Positions 28,916 through 38,903 of a stretch of 64,000 bases of DNA are shown piece after piece. Within the stretch, counting starts at the first letter, position 1. Each line of letters opens with the position of its first letter. This DNA comes from Rhodopirellula sp. (GTDB lineage Bacteria > Planctomycetota > Planctomycetia > Pirellulales > Thermoguttaceae): assembly GCA_012728855.1 (NCBI GenBank), contig JAAYEH010000704.1:1-64000 (forward strand). Direction: 5' to 3'. The translations under genes and the position numbers were made by a program. A model generated the notes under the pieces. It was not told the DNA's origin, did no database searches, and worked only from the letters and a program-made list of their open reading frames with translations.

Positions 28916-31900
28916 ATGTCTACGACGGATACGACCAACCAAGCCGGGCCGGAGACCGGCGGCGACGCGATCGAGCGCGGCACATACGAGGTGATTCGCA
29001 ATCGATTGAGCGCCGCCGGGCGCGAACTCCGCGGGCGGCTCGATCAACTCAATGCCGCCCGCAAGGAGGTCTTCGGCGCGATCGAGACCGCCCTGCTGGC
29101 GACCGAACGGGTCACCACCGACCATCATTGCGTGCCTCGCGACATGGTGGCGGTGGGCAACTGGTTCCTCTTCGGCTACAACGTCCACCTCGGCCTGAAA
29201 TCGGCCGCCACGCTCGACGACGTTTTCGCCGTCTACCGCTTCGAGAACCTCACCTTCTCGCGGTTGCCGTTGGACGCCATCGCCGACGAGCGGTTTGCGC
29301 GCGATTTTCAGGAGTTGTTCAAGTACTATCGCAACACGCGGTTCTCGAAATTCGCGGTGATCGGCCCGCACCTGTTCATGGTTTTCCGCACGGGACCGGA
29401 CGTCCGCGACATCAAGACGTTCAAATGGCTGATCCAGGGCGACCGGATCGTCTACCTCGACAATCGCAGCGACCACGAGTTCCACTTTCCGCCACAGCAT
29501 GAGTTCACCTGGCGGCGGACGCACCGCGACATGCACACCGCGGGCCTGCACCCGCACATCTCGATCGAAGACCGGCTCTTCGTCGAGACCACCGAGGGCG
29601 ACCTGACGATCAAAATCGAGAACAACACCGACAGCGGCGAAGGCATCTACGCCGAACCGGTGGCCAACCCCGACCAGACCCTCGACGACGCCGAGATCTT
29701 CTATACGATCGTCGGCAACCTGATCCTCTTGAAGATTCGCCCCTATCAGGAAAGCCGCTTCCGCTATTTCATCTACAGCGAGAAGACGCAGCGGGCCCAC
29801 CGCATCGATTCCATTGAAAACGCCTGCGTGCTCCTGCCCGACGACCACGGGCTAATCTTCGCCAACGGCTATTTCCTCCAGACGGGCGAGACCAAGACGT
29901 TCGACAATGCGCTGTCGGAGATGGTTTTTCGCCAGCGGGTGCAGTCGCCCAATGGCGAGGACTACCTCTACGTCTTCTACAATCGTCCCGAGGGAGTCTA
30001 CATCCTGCTCTCCTACAACTTGATCGAGCAGCAGGTTCGCACCCCGGTGATCTGCAACGGCTTCTCGCTTTTCGAGAACGGCCAGATCGTCTACTTCAAG
30101 GGGCAGGCCGAGCCGCAGCGGCACCACACCTTGCAGATCTGGCAGACCCCCTACGTCGGTCCCGACTACAAGATCCCCACGCAGAACGAATCCTTCCTCT
30201 ACAAGATCGGCAACCGCGACATCGTTCGCGGAATGGCCGAGTGCAACGAGGTGCTCGGACTGATCGGCAAAGAGGACAGCTACGCCAACCTCTTCATCGA
30301 CCTGGCCAAGCAAACTTCCGACGTGCTCGATGCCTACCATTGGCTCGCCAGCGCGGAGGCTTTCAATCTCCGCGAGGTGCTCCTGCGCGTCAAAGAGACG
30401 GCGGAAGCCGCCATCGGGGAGTTTGAGAAGGTCACCGCGGTCCGCCGCGCCACGGAAGCGGAACTTCAGCGCGTGAGCCGGAAAACAGCGACGATCCAGA
30501 GCGCCGTGCGGGCCAGACGGTTCGAGGCGATCGGAGATTACGTGGCGTCGCTGATCGATCTGCGGTCTGTCCGCGGAGAGATCATCTCATTGCGGAGTCT
30601 CCGTTACATCCAGAGCTGCCAGGTCGATGCGCTGGAAAAGGGCGTCGAAGAGAGCGCCCAGCGCGTGGCGGAATCGTGCGTGCGATTCTTGCTGCGAGAC
30701 GAATCGCTGCGGCCCTACCACGAAGCGGTTGCCGCGCATCGTTCCAAGGTCGAACTGGTCGAAAAGGTCGCCGATGCGAAGGAGTTGGAGGCGAGGATCG
30801 TTACCACGGCGAGCGAGTTGGAGATGCTCGTGGAGATCGTCAGTAATCTGAAGATCGACGACGCCACCGAGCGAACCGCCATCATCGACGGCATCTCGGC
30901 GATTTTCTCGCAGTTGAACCAGATCCGCGCCGGGGTCAAGACCCGCATCCACGACCTGATGAAGGTCGAGGGGGCCGCCGAGTTCGCCTCGCAGTTGAAA
31001 CTGCTGGGCCAGGCCGTGGTCAACTATCTCGACGTTTGCGATGCGCCCGAAAAGTGCGAGCAGTATCTGACGAAGATGATGGTTCAGATCGAGGAACTCG
31101 AAGGGCGATTTGCCGAATTCGATGAATTCGTCGTCCAACTCGCCGAAAAGCGGGAGGATGTCTACAACGCCTTCGAAACCCGCAAGCTCCAGCTCATCGA
31201 AGCTCGCAACCGCCGCGCCACCGCCCTGGCCGCGGCGGCCGACCGCATTCTGAAAGGGATCAAAGGCCGCGTCGACGGACTGGCCGCGATCAACGAAATC
31301 AACGGCTATTTCGCCGCCGATATGATGATCGAGAAGATCCGCGACATCGTCCGCCAACTCGGCGAGATGGGCGACTCGGTCAAGGTCGACGACATCCAGA
31401 GCCGCCTGAAGACAATCCGGGAAGACGCCGTCCGCCAACTCAAAGACCGCCAGGATCTCTACGAGGAAGGCGACAACGTCATCCGGCTGGGCAATCACCG
31501 TTTCTCGGTCAATACGCAGGCGTTCGACCTGACCACGGTGCTCCGCGACGGCGAGATGTTCTTCCACCTCAGCGGTACCAATTACTTCGACCGCATCGAC
31601 GATCCGGCCTTGCTTGCCACCCGCGACGTCTGGAGCCAACAGATCATCTCGGAAACCAAGGACGTTTACCGCGGCGAATACCTGGCATGGCGGATCTTGC
31701 TAGCCGAGGGCGCGAGCGATGTTCCACCGGCGGCGACGCTCCTGGCCTATACGGCCGACGAGTTGCTCGCCTTCATCCAGCGCTATATGGGACCGCGCTA
31801 CGCCGAAAGCTACGTCAAGGGGGTCCACGATCACGACGCGGCCCGCATCCTCCGCGGGTTGCTGGAGATGCGCAGCACGATCGGCCTCTTGCGTTACCAT

Positions 31901-34240
31901 CCGCGGGCCAGAGCGCTGGCCGTCGCGTTCTGGTCGCAATTGCCCGACGGGCCGGACAAGGAGTTGATCGCGGCCAAGCGGCGAGGCGTAGGAGCGATTC
32001 GCGGGCTGTTCCCGTCGAGCAACGGCGACGAGCACCAGTCGGGCGAGATCGCCGATCTGATCCGCGATTACGTCGGAGCGACGCGGCTCTTTCCCGCCGA
32101 GCATGTCGAGCAAGCGGCCGAATACCTGGCGGAAGAATTGGCCGGAGCAGGACAATTTTCGATCAGCCCCGTCGCCCGCGATCTCTGTCAGGCGTTCTAT
32201 CGCTATCTCGAAGAGCGGTCGTACACCGAACGCTACGAAAAAGCTCTCAAGGAGGTGGAACACGACGGCGCCAGCGCCTTGGCGCTGGGGCTGGAGTGGG
32301 TGCGAGCGTTTCTCGCCACGCGCGACAGCCGGGAGGAGGCCGACTATACGGAGGAGGCCGCTACCCTACTGGCCGGTCGGACGTTCGATCCCGGTCGCGC
32401 CGTCGATGTCTCGGTAAGCCGCGACCTGGCCGAGATGGTCGGCGACCATCCGGTGATCGAGAACCGCGTCTATCGGCTCAACTATCACCGCTTTACCCAG
32501 CGGCTGGACCGCCACGTCCGCGAGGTCGTGCCACGCTTCGAGGCGTATGGCACACTCAAGAAGGCACTGCTGGACAAAGAGCGCCAGCGGATGCGGCTGG
32601 AGGAGTTTCGGCCACGGGTGTTGACCTCCTTCGTCCGCAACAAGCTGATCGACCAGGTCTACCTGCCCTTGGTGGGCGACAACCTGGCCAAGCAGATTGG
32701 CGCGGCCGGCGAGGCGAAGCGGACCGACCGGATGGGCATGTTGCTGGTCATCTCGCCGCCAGGCTACGGCAAGACGACGTTGATGGAGTACATCGCCAAC
32801 CGGTTGGGGCTGGTTTTCATGAAGATCAACGGCCCCGCCCTGGGCCACCAGGTCACCTCGCTCGATCCGGCTGAGGCCCCCAACGCCGCCGCTCGCGAAG
32901 AGATGGAGAAGCTCAATCTCTCCTTCGAGATGGGCGACAACGTGATGATCTATCTCGACGACATCCAGCACTGTAATCCGGAGTTGCTGCAGAAGTTCAT
33001 CTCGCTCTGCGATGCGCAGCGGAAGATCGAGGGCGTTTGGCGCGGCAGGACGCGGACCTACGATCTGCGGGGCAAGAAGGTGGCCGTGGTGATGGCCGGC
33101 AATCCCTACACCGAGAGCGGCGAAAAGTTCAAGATCCCCGACATGCTCGCCAACCGCGCCGACACCTACAACCTCGGCGAAGTGATCGGCGGCAACGCCG
33201 GGCTGTTCGAGATGATCTACCTGGAAAATGCCTGCACTTCCAATCCCGTACTCAACCAATTAGCCACCCGCAGCCAAAAGGACGTCTACGCGGTGATCCG
33301 CATGGCGGAAGGGACCGACCGCGAAGGCGTGGACCTGGAGGGGAATTACTCGTTGGCCGAGTTGAACGAGATGGTCGCCGTGGTGCGGAAGCTGATGCGG
33401 GTTCGCGACGTGGTGCTGCGCGTCAACGAGGAGTATATCCGCTCGGCCGGCATGAGCGACGACTACCGCACCGAACCGCCCTTCAAGCTCCAGGGTTCCT
33501 ACCGCAATATGAATCGCATCACGGAGCGGGTGGTCGCCGTGATGAACGACGAGGAACTCGAGGCGCTGATCTTGTCGAGTTACCAGAACGACGCACAGAC
33601 GCTGACCACCGGGGCCGAGTCGAACTTGCTGAAATTCAAGGAACTGACAGGCAAGCTGACGCCCACGGAAGCCGAACGGTGGGACGAGATCAAGACCACC
33701 TTCCGCCGCAACCTGCGGCTTCGCGGGCTGGACGAGCAGTCGCAAGCGGGGCAGGTGATCGCCGAACTGGGAGGTCTGGGCGAAGGACTCGACGCGATTC
33801 GGAAGGCCGTCGCGCGGGCGGCGACCGAAATGATCGCCGCCGACGGCAAGACCTCGGCCGCCGAGACGGTCTGGAAGACTTCTTTTGATGCGGAAACGCT
33901 GGAACTGCTCCGTTCGCTTGCCGAACCGTTGAAATCTCTTTGCACGCAGCCGGCGCGATCATCGGCACCGGCGGTGGAAGTGGTCAACAAGGTTCCCACG
34001 GCCATTCTCAGTGTTCTGCGCGAGCAATTCCGGCTGATGCAGGGTTGGATGGAGCCTCTTCACCGGCAGAGCACGAACGTGGGAACGGAGATCCACGGTC
34101 TTCGCAAGACGCTCGAGGAGACGCTGGCCGCCTATCAGCGACTGGTGGAGCGTCTGGAGGAAGCGGCGCGCAAGGGCGACGCTCTCTACGAAAGCCTGGC
34201 ACGCGATCAGGTCCGCAGCGAGCATCCTGGAAAGCCCTAA
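28916..34240 (+). CDS. Giant DUF3686-type AAA+ ATPase ('DNA repair ATPase')
   Basis: A 1774-residue protein of the family annotated as DNA repair ATPase (DUF3686); the repair role is not demonstrated as far as I know. Residues about 50-430 are beta-rich and propeller-like. About 450-860 is helical and coiled-coil, and 860-1240 is a mixed alpha region. The AAA+ core has Walker A PPGYGKTTLMEY (near 1280), Walker B NVMIYLDDIQ (near 1343) and a sensor-1-like VAVVMAGNPYTES. A helical C-terminal tail follows. It starts 3 nt after the flotillin stop. The family often neighbours flotillins, suggesting a membrane-coupled remodelling machine. No nuclease motif is seen. Confidence 0.88.
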   Translation: MSTTDTTNQAGPETGGDAIERGTYEVIRNRLSAAGRELRGRLDQLNAARKEVFGAIETALLATERVTTDHHCVPRDMVAVGNWFLFGYNVHLGLKSAATLDDVFAVYRFENLTFSRLPLDAIADERFARDFQELFKYYRNTRFSKFAVIGPHLFMVFRTGPDVRDIKTFKWLIQGDRIVYLDNRSDHEFHFPPQHEFTWRRTHRDMHTAGLHPHISIEDRLFVETTEGDLTIKIENNTDSGEGIYAEPVANPDQTLDDAEIFYTIVGNLILLKIRPYQESRFRYFIYSEKTQRAHRIDSIENACVLLPDDHGLIFANGYFLQTGETKTFDNALSEMVFRQRVQSPNGEDYLYVFYNRPEGVYILLSYNLIEQQVRTPVICNGFSLFENGQIVYFKGQAEPQRHHTLQIWQTPYVGPDYKIPTQNESFLYKIGNRDIVRGMAECNEVLGLIGKEDSYANLFIDLAKQTSDVLDAYHWLASAEAFNLREVLLRVKETAEAAIGEFEKVTAVRRATEAELQRVSRKTATIQSAVRARRFEAIGDYVASLIDLRSVRGEIISLRSLRYIQSCQVDALEKGVEESAQRVAESCVRFLLRDESLRPYHEAVAAHRSKVELVEKVADAKELEARIVTTASELEMLVEIVSNLKIDDATERTAIIDGISAIFSQLNQIRAGVKTRIHDLMKVEGAAEFASQLKLLGQAVVNYLDVCDAPEKCEQYLTKMMVQIEELEGRFAEFDEFVVQLAEKREDVYNAFETRKLQLIEARNRRATALAAAADRILKGIKGRVDGLAAINEINGYFAADMMIEKIRDIVRQLGEMGDSVKVDDIQSRLKTIREDAVRQLKDRQDLYEEGDNVIRLGNHRFSVNTQAFDLTTVLRDGEMFFHLSGTNYFDRIDDPALLATRDVWSQQIISETKDVYRGEYLAWRILLAEGASDVPPAATLLAYTADELLAFIQRYMGPRYAESYVKGVHDHDAARILRGLLEMRSTIGLLRYHPRARALAVAFWSQLPDGPDKELIAAKRRGVGAIRGLFPSSNGDEHQSGEIADLIRDYVGATRLFPAEHVEQAAEYLAEELAGAGQFSISPVARDLCQAFYRYLEERSYTERYEKALKEVEHDGASALALGLEWVRAFLATRDSREEADYTEEAATLLAGRTFDPGRAVDVSVSRDLAEMVGDHPVIENRVYRLNYHRFTQRLDRHVREVVPRFEAYGTLKKALLDKERQRMRLEEFRPRVLTSFVRNKLIDQVYLPLVGDNLAKQIGAAGEAKRTDRMGMLLVISPPGYGKTTLMEYIANRLGLVFMKINGPALGHQVTSLDPAEAPNAAAREEMEKLNLSFEMGDNVMIYLDDIQHCNPELLQKFISLCDAQRKIEGVWRGRTRTYDLRGKKVAVVMAGNPYTESGEKFKIPDMLANRADTYNLGEVIGGNAGLFEMIYLENACTSNPVLNQLATRSQKDVYAVIRMAEGTDREGVDLEGNYSLAELNEMVAVVRKLMRVRDVVLRVNEEYIRSAGMSDDYRTEPPFKLQGSYRNMNRITERVVAVMNDEELEALILSSYQNDAQTLTTGAESNLLKFKELTGKLTPTEAERWDEIKTTFRRNLRLRGLDEQSQAGQVIAELGGLGEGLDAIRKAVARAATEMIAADGKTSAAETVWKTSFDAETLELLRSLAEPLKSLCTQPARSSAPAVEVVNKVPTAILSVLREQFRLMQGWMEPLHRQSTNVGTEIHGLRKTLEETLAAYQRLVERLEEAARKGDALYESLARDQVRSEHPGKP

Positions 34241-34538
34241 CAAAACCCCGGCCCACCGAATACCGGCAGCCCGGCTGCTCTCCATCGTGCCCGGCGAGAT
34301 TCCAGCATCGGAGCTGATGGTAGCAGCCCGACTGCGTCTTCGGTACGCAAGGCCGATTATCGCGATTTTACCGCTTCTAACGCCGGAGACGGCGGATTTC
34401 GGCGGAAGTCTTGCGCGGGCGACCGCGGCCCCCGGGCGTAAGCTATGCTTTCCGAGGAAACCGGTACAGCAAGATGCCTGGGCGGGGGCGGTGCTCACAA
34501 CGTCCTTCCGCCGGCCGCAAAGCTATGGAACGCAGTCT
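34241..34538. other. Spacer before the Tad cluster, with a GCAGCC palindrome
   Basis: The spacer between the AAA ATPase and tadA contains GCAGCCCGGCTGC at 34266-34278 (family 2), which also occurs three times at 57206-57275. The ORF track extends tadA through it, but no conserved residues lie there. The tad promoter is probably here. Confidence 0.6.
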
Positions 34539-35858
34539 ATGAAAACGCTCAACACTCCCTCACGCGCCGCCGACTCCAAAGAGAACACGTTCGAACAACT
34601 GAAGCAAAGGATCCACAGCAAGCTCGTCGACAAGCTGGATATGTCGCGGATCGGCGAATTGGAGGGGGACGTCCTGCGGCGGGAGATTCGCCTGGTGGTC
34701 GAACACCTCTGCGACACGGAAGACACCCTGCTGAATCGCAGCGAGCGCGACCGGCTGGTCGACGAAGTGCTCGACGAGACGTTCGGCCTCGGGCCGCTGG
34801 AAGTTCTGCTCAAGGATCCGACGATCAGCGACATTCTGATCAACGGGCCGAAGAACATCTACTGCGAACGCCGCGGCAAGATGGAGAAGACGAGCGTTAC
34901 CTTTCGCAACAACGATCACCTGCTGCAAATTGTCGACCGGATCATCTCCAAGGTCGGTCGCCGCGTCGACGAGACCTGCCCGATGGTCGACGCGCGGATG
35001 GCGGACGGTTCCCGCTTCAACGCAATCATCCCGCCGCTGGCCTTGGACGGCGCCGCGGTGTCGATCCGCCGCTTCGGCGCCAATCCACTGAAACTGGAGG
35101 ATCTCCTCAACTACAAGGCGTTTACCCCCGAGATGGTGATGCTGCTGGAGGGCGCCATCAAGGCACGACTGAACATCCTCATATCCGGCGGGACCGGCTC
35201 CGGTAAGACGACCCTGCTTAATACGCTTTCCAGCTTCATTCCCAACACCGATCGCATCGTAACGATCGAGGACGCCGCCGAACTGCAGTTGCAGCAGGAC
35301 CACGTAGTGCGTCTGGAAACCCGTCCGGCGAATATCGAAGGCAAGGGGGCGATCACGGCCACGGACCTGGTGCGAAACGCCTTGCGCATGCGTCCGGAAC
35401 GGATCATCATCGGCGAGTGCCGCGGACCGGAAACCCTGGACATGCTGCAAGCCATGAATACCGGCCACGAGGGATCGATGACGACGTTGCACGCCAACAC
35501 CCCGCGCGACGCCATCGCCCGCATGGAGACGATGATCATGATGGCCGGCTTCGAGCTTCCTTTGAAAGCGATGCGGACGCAGATTGCCAGCGCCGTCCAC
35601 CTCATTGTTCAGGCGAACCGCCTGCAGGGAGGGCCTCGCAAGATCACGCACATCACCGAGGTCGTCGGAATGGAACAGGATACGGTAGTGATGCAGGACA
35701 TCTACACCTTTGAAAAAGACGGAATGGATGAAAACGGCCGGGCATACGGCCGGTTTATCGCACACGGCATCCGGCCGACGTTTATGCCGCGGCTGGAATC
35801 GGCCGGGGTGCGGTTGCCGGCGAGTGCTTTCCGCCAGCGCGTCATGATGGAGGATTAA
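34539..35858 (+). CDS. tadA: Type IVc (Tad/Flp) pilus assembly ATPase TadA/CpaF
   Basis: Cytoplasmic secretion ATPase driving Flp pilus assembly. The N-terminal domain (DETFGLGPLEVLLKDPTISD, INGPKNIYCERRGKMEKT) precedes the RecA-like core with Walker A SGGTGSGKTTLLN near residue 216. The Asp box VTIEDAAELQLQQDHVVRLE, Walker B region RPERIIIGECRGPETLDML and His box HEGSMTTLHANTPRDA follow. The track start at 34287 crosses a palindromic repeat. ATG 34539 (MKTLNTPSRAAD) gives 439 residues, typical of CpaF. It leads a tadA-tadB-tadC run. Confidence 0.93.
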   Translation: MKTLNTPSRAADSKENTFEQLKQRIHSKLVDKLDMSRIGELEGDVLRREIRLVVEHLCDTEDTLLNRSERDRLVDEVLDETFGLGPLEVLLKDPTISDILINGPKNIYCERRGKMEKTSVTFRNNDHLLQIVDRIISKVGRRVDETCPMVDARMADGSRFNAIIPPLALDGAAVSIRRFGANPLKLEDLLNYKAFTPEMVMLLEGAIKARLNILISGGTGSGKTTLLNTLSSFIPNTDRIVTIEDAAELQLQQDHVVRLETRPANIEGKGAITATDLVRNALRMRPERIIIGECRGPETLDMLQAMNTGHEGSMTTLHANTPRDAIARMETMIMMAGFELPLKAMRTQIASAVHLIVQANRLQGGPRKITHITEVVGMEQDTVVMQDIYTFEKDGMDENGRAYGRFIAHGIRPTFMPRLESAGVRLPASAFRQRVMMED

Positions 35859-35867
35859 TCGTCGCTT

Positions 35868-36839
35868 ATGACTTCGGTACTGATCATCGCAATCGCAGCG
35901 TTTGTCGGCGTCGCCGCACTGGTCGGCGGCGTGGCCATGATGCTCCGGCAACATCCAAGCAGCCGCATCGAAGATCGGCTGGATTTGCTCACCGGGGCCG
36001 CCACGCCCGGCAACCGAGACGGCCTTCTGAAGCAGAAGAGCGTCTTGACACAACCCTTGGACGCCGCTCCCGGTATTCTGGAATCGGCCTTGAACCGGTT
36101 CGGCAACATCGGCAGGCTCCTGGAGCAAGCCGACACTTCGCTCTCCGTCGCGCAGCTCGGCCTGGCCTGCGCCCTGATGGCGGCGGGCGGGGCCGGCGTC
36201 GGGCTGGTGATGAGAATTCACCCGATGTTCTTGCCGGTGCTGGCGGGCTTCATGGCCACGCTGCCCGTAGGCTGGATCCTTTGGCGTCGGAGACGGCGGC
36301 TGAAAGCCTTTGCCGTGCAACTTCCCGAAGCCCTGGAGATGCTCTCCCGCGCCTTGCGATCCGGGCAAAGCCTCGGCGCGGGATTCAATTTGGCGGCCAA
36401 CGAAATGGGCGGTCCCTTAGGCAAGGAATTTCAGCGGGTCTTCGAAGAGCAGAACTTGGGAATCGCGCTCGACGAGTCGCTCGATTCCTTGACGGATCGG
36501 GTGCCCAACCTCGATCTGCGTTTCTTTGTCACCGCGGTGATTCTGCAGCGTCAGACCGGCGGCGATTTGGCGGAGATTCTCGACAAGATCGGTTCGCTCA
36601 TCCGCGAACGATTTCAGATCTGGGGCCAGATCCAGGCGTTGACCGGCGAGGGACGACTGTCGGGCATTGTCCTGCTGGCGTTGCCGGTAGTCCTCTTTTT
36701 GGCAGTGTACCGCTTGAATCCCGATTACATCACGGTTCTTTTCGTGGATCCGATGGGCAAGAAACTGCTCGCCGGAGCGATCGTACTGCAAGTCCTCGGG
36801 GCGTTGTGCATCCGTAAAATCATTGATATCAAAGTTTGA
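35868..36839 (+). CDS. tadB: Tad pilus inner-membrane platform protein TadB
   Basis: Polytopic platform protein that couples the TadA ATPase to pilin polymerisation. An N-terminal helix (LIIAIAAFVGVAALVGGVAMM) is followed by a T2SF domain containing ALEMLSRALRSGQSLGAGFNLAANEM. The motif VPNLDLRFFVTAVILQRQTGGDLAEILDKI and two C-terminal helices complete it. Length is 323 residues. It starts 9 nt after tadA; a GGAGG lies rather far upstream (about 15 nt). Confidence 0.92.
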   Translation: MTSVLIIAIAAFVGVAALVGGVAMMLRQHPSSRIEDRLDLLTGAATPGNRDGLLKQKSVLTQPLDAAPGILESALNRFGNIGRLLEQADTSLSVAQLGLACALMAAGGAGVGLVMRIHPMFLPVLAGFMATLPVGWILWRRRRRLKAFAVQLPEALEMLSRALRSGQSLGAGFNLAANEMGGPLGKEFQRVFEEQNLGIALDESLDSLTDRVPNLDLRFFVTAVILQRQTGGDLAEILDKIGSLIRERFQIWGQIQALTGEGRLSGIVLLALPVVLFLAVYRLNPDYITVLFVDPMGKKLLAGAIVLQVLGALCIRKIIDIKV

Positions 36840-36846
36840 GCCGACC

Positions 36847-37818
36847 ATGATTCTTGCCGACTTGATCAACTACGAAAGCTTGCTGCCCGTGGCCGTCTTT
36901 GGGATGTTCGCGGCGTTGGCCTGGTGGATTTTGGAGTCCGTAGGCGGGAGGCGCTCGCGGACGGTGGAGCGTCTCGAGGAGTTCAGTAATCCCCGCGCGC
37001 GTCGCGCCGGCGAACCGCGCACCGTCAAGAAGACCGATGCGGTCACCAAGATGCTCGAAAGGGCCACGCCCGCCCTGGCCAGGCCGCTGGAGCCGAAAAA
37101 CGAATTTGAAAAGAGCAAGCTCAAGAGCAAGCTGGCCCACGCGGGCTTCCGCGGCGAGGGGGCGCCAAGCATCTTCCTCGGATTGAAATTCGCCGGACTG
37201 GTAGCCGCGCTCTGCTTGGGTGGCGGAACCGTTCTGACGCTCAGCGGCATCTCGCAGAGATCGGTGATGGCGTCGATCGCCGTGGCGGGACTGATGTTCT
37301 ACCTGCCCGATCTGGTCGTCTGGTTCCTCGGCAAAAGCCGCAAGGACGCCATTTTCCTGGGACTGCCCGACGCCTTGGATCTGATGGTGGTTTGCGTGGA
37401 AGCCGGGCTTGGCCTGGATCAGGCCATGCGCAAGGTTTCCGAAGAGATGAAGAAGAGCTACCGCCTGATCGCCGAGGAATTCGGCCTGTCGAACTTCCAA
37501 CTGCAAATGGGGCGGCCTCGTACGGAGGTTCTCCACGAACTGGGCGCGCGGACCGGTGTGTCCGACCTGCGAACGCTTGCCGGCGTATTGATCCAGGCCG
37601 ACAAATTCGGGTCGAGCGTCGCCCAGGCGCTGCGGGTGCAGAGCGATGCCATGCGTGTTCGCCGCCGCCAATTGGCGGAGGAGAAAGCCGCCAAGACGGC
37701 CGTCAAATTGATTTTCCCGCTAGTGCTCTTCATCTTTCCCGGTATCTTCGTGGTGCTGGTCGGCCCGGCCGCGATCACGATGGTCCGCGAAATGTTCCCG
37801 AAAATGTCCGGAGGCTAG
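36847..37818 (+). CDS. tadC: Tad pilus inner-membrane platform protein TadC
   Basis: Second T2SF-type platform protein of 323 residues, which pairs with TadB. It has N-terminal helices (LLPVAVFGMFAALAWWILES), then LPDALDLMVVCVEAGLGLDQAMRKV. GVSDLRTLAGVLIQADKFGSSVAQALRVQSD and a terminal helix (IFPLVLFIFPGIFVVLVGPA) complete it. The track uses a TTG at 36823 inside tadB. ATG 36847, 7 nt after the tadB stop, is more likely. Confidence 0.92.
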   Translation: MILADLINYESLLPVAVFGMFAALAWWILESVGGRRSRTVERLEEFSNPRARRAGEPRTVKKTDAVTKMLERATPALARPLEPKNEFEKSKLKSKLAHAGFRGEGAPSIFLGLKFAGLVAALCLGGGTVLTLSGISQRSVMASIAVAGLMFYLPDLVVWFLGKSRKDAIFLGLPDALDLMVVCVEAGLGLDQAMRKVSEEMKKSYRLIAEEFGLSNFQLQMGRPRTEVLHELGARTGVSDLRTLAGVLIQADKFGSSVAQALRVQSDAMRVRRRQLAEEKAAKTAVKLIFPLVLFIFPGIFVVLVGPAAITMVREMFPKMSGG

Positions 37819-37968
37819 GCCGGCTGGGCAGACTATTCCGCCGGCCGAAAGGATGTCCCAGTGCCGTCCGAGCCCTGCCGATAATGACCGATGCGGGCGC
37901 TTTGTCCGTGGACGTTCTTTAACCTTTCGGCTGACAATTCGGCCCTAGCTCCCCGGGGGACCGTCTCG

Positions 37969-38517
37969 ATGAAGGCTTGGCTCCTATCCACCGTCGTAAT
38001 CGCCCTGGTTTTTTCCGCCTGGGCGGTTCCCGCACAGTCTCAATGCCTGGATGAATTCTTCCATTCCGTTAAACGCGATTTCCGGCGGAACAACTGCTGG
38101 CCGGAGCCTTTCGTGCGACCTGATCGGGTCGCCACGCGAGTCCCCTTCGCCATGATGGTCAACGCCGGCTGGCAAAACCAGAACCTGCTGGGCGCCTACC
38201 ATTTCGATGAGAACGGCGTCGATTTGAATGAGGCTGGCGAGTTGAAGGTTCGCGCGATCCTCGCCGAAACACCTCCGCACCACCGCAACATCTATGTGGA
38301 GCGGGCCCCTACGCAAGACCGAACGGTTGCGAGGGTTGCGGCGGTGCAGAAGCGGGCTGCGGAATTGTCACTGTATGGGGAAACGCCGGCGGTGTTCGTG
38401 TCGAACGTTCTCGCCCCGGGTTGGCCTGCCGACGAAGTCGATGCCATTGGCCGCAAGTTCTACGCCTCGGCGCCCGAGCCGCGTTTGCCCGACTTTGAAC
38501 GCAGCTCCGACAACTAA
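37969..38517 (+). CDS. Small secreted protein of unknown function in the Tad cluster
   Basis: A 182-residue protein with a clear signal peptide (MKAWLLSTVVIALVFSAWAV, cleaved around AQS). The mature part contains RRNNCWPEPFVRPDRVATRV, GWQNQNLLGAYHFDENGVDL and a C-terminal segment repeating VFVSN and GWPADEVDAIGRKFY. I do not recognise a named domain. The position after tadC and before a TPR lipoprotein suggests a part in pilus assembly, possibly periplasmic; that is inference from context. The track start (37891) lies before GGGGGACC; ATG 37969 opens at the signal peptide. Confidence 0.75.
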   Translation: MKAWLLSTVVIALVFSAWAVPAQSQCLDEFFHSVKRDFRRNNCWPEPFVRPDRVATRVPFAMMVNAGWQNQNLLGAYHFDENGVDLNEAGELKVRAILAETPPHHRNIYVERAPTQDRTVARVAAVQKRAAELSLYGETPAVFVSNVLAPGWPADEVDAIGRKFYASAPEPRLPDFERSSDN

Positions 38518-38903
38518 CGGCGCCCCTCCCAAGCCACCCCGTCCGTTTTTGCGAAACAGCCCCGCTACTGCCGACAACCGAGGCGTTAATGCTGCCGCAG
38601 ACTGATGTGCAGCAGCCGGGCTGACTGACTTTTTGCCATCTTGCCGGGGAGTTGTATCTTTACGCCCATGCCAAGGAAGACGAAGTTCCGTACCACCAGA
38701 AGCCCATCTTGCGGGTGGTCCGATTCGTTCAGCGGACCGGTCTGAGTCGTTAAAGTCTTTCTAATCGTTCACATCCGTTTCAGGTCAAAGGTTCCCGCAA
38801 CCGATGAAAAGATAAGCCGGCGGAGTCGACCGGAAGCAAGCCGATGTCGGTGTCGTCGCGATAGTGCCTCGTTCCGAGGGTTCCACGGAGGGTGGGTGTG
38901 AAG
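38518..38903. other. Intergenic region with a possible coding remnant
   Basis: No complete gene. Plus-strand codons ending at the TAA 38751-38753 read LAGELYLYAHAKEDEVPYHQ and ILRVVRFVQRTGLSR without a usable start. The composition looks protein-coding, but I cannot assign a family. A degenerate family 2 palindrome (GCAGCAGCCGGGCTGA) is at 38609-38624. GGAGGG at 38887-38892 serves the TPR gene. Confidence 0.45.
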
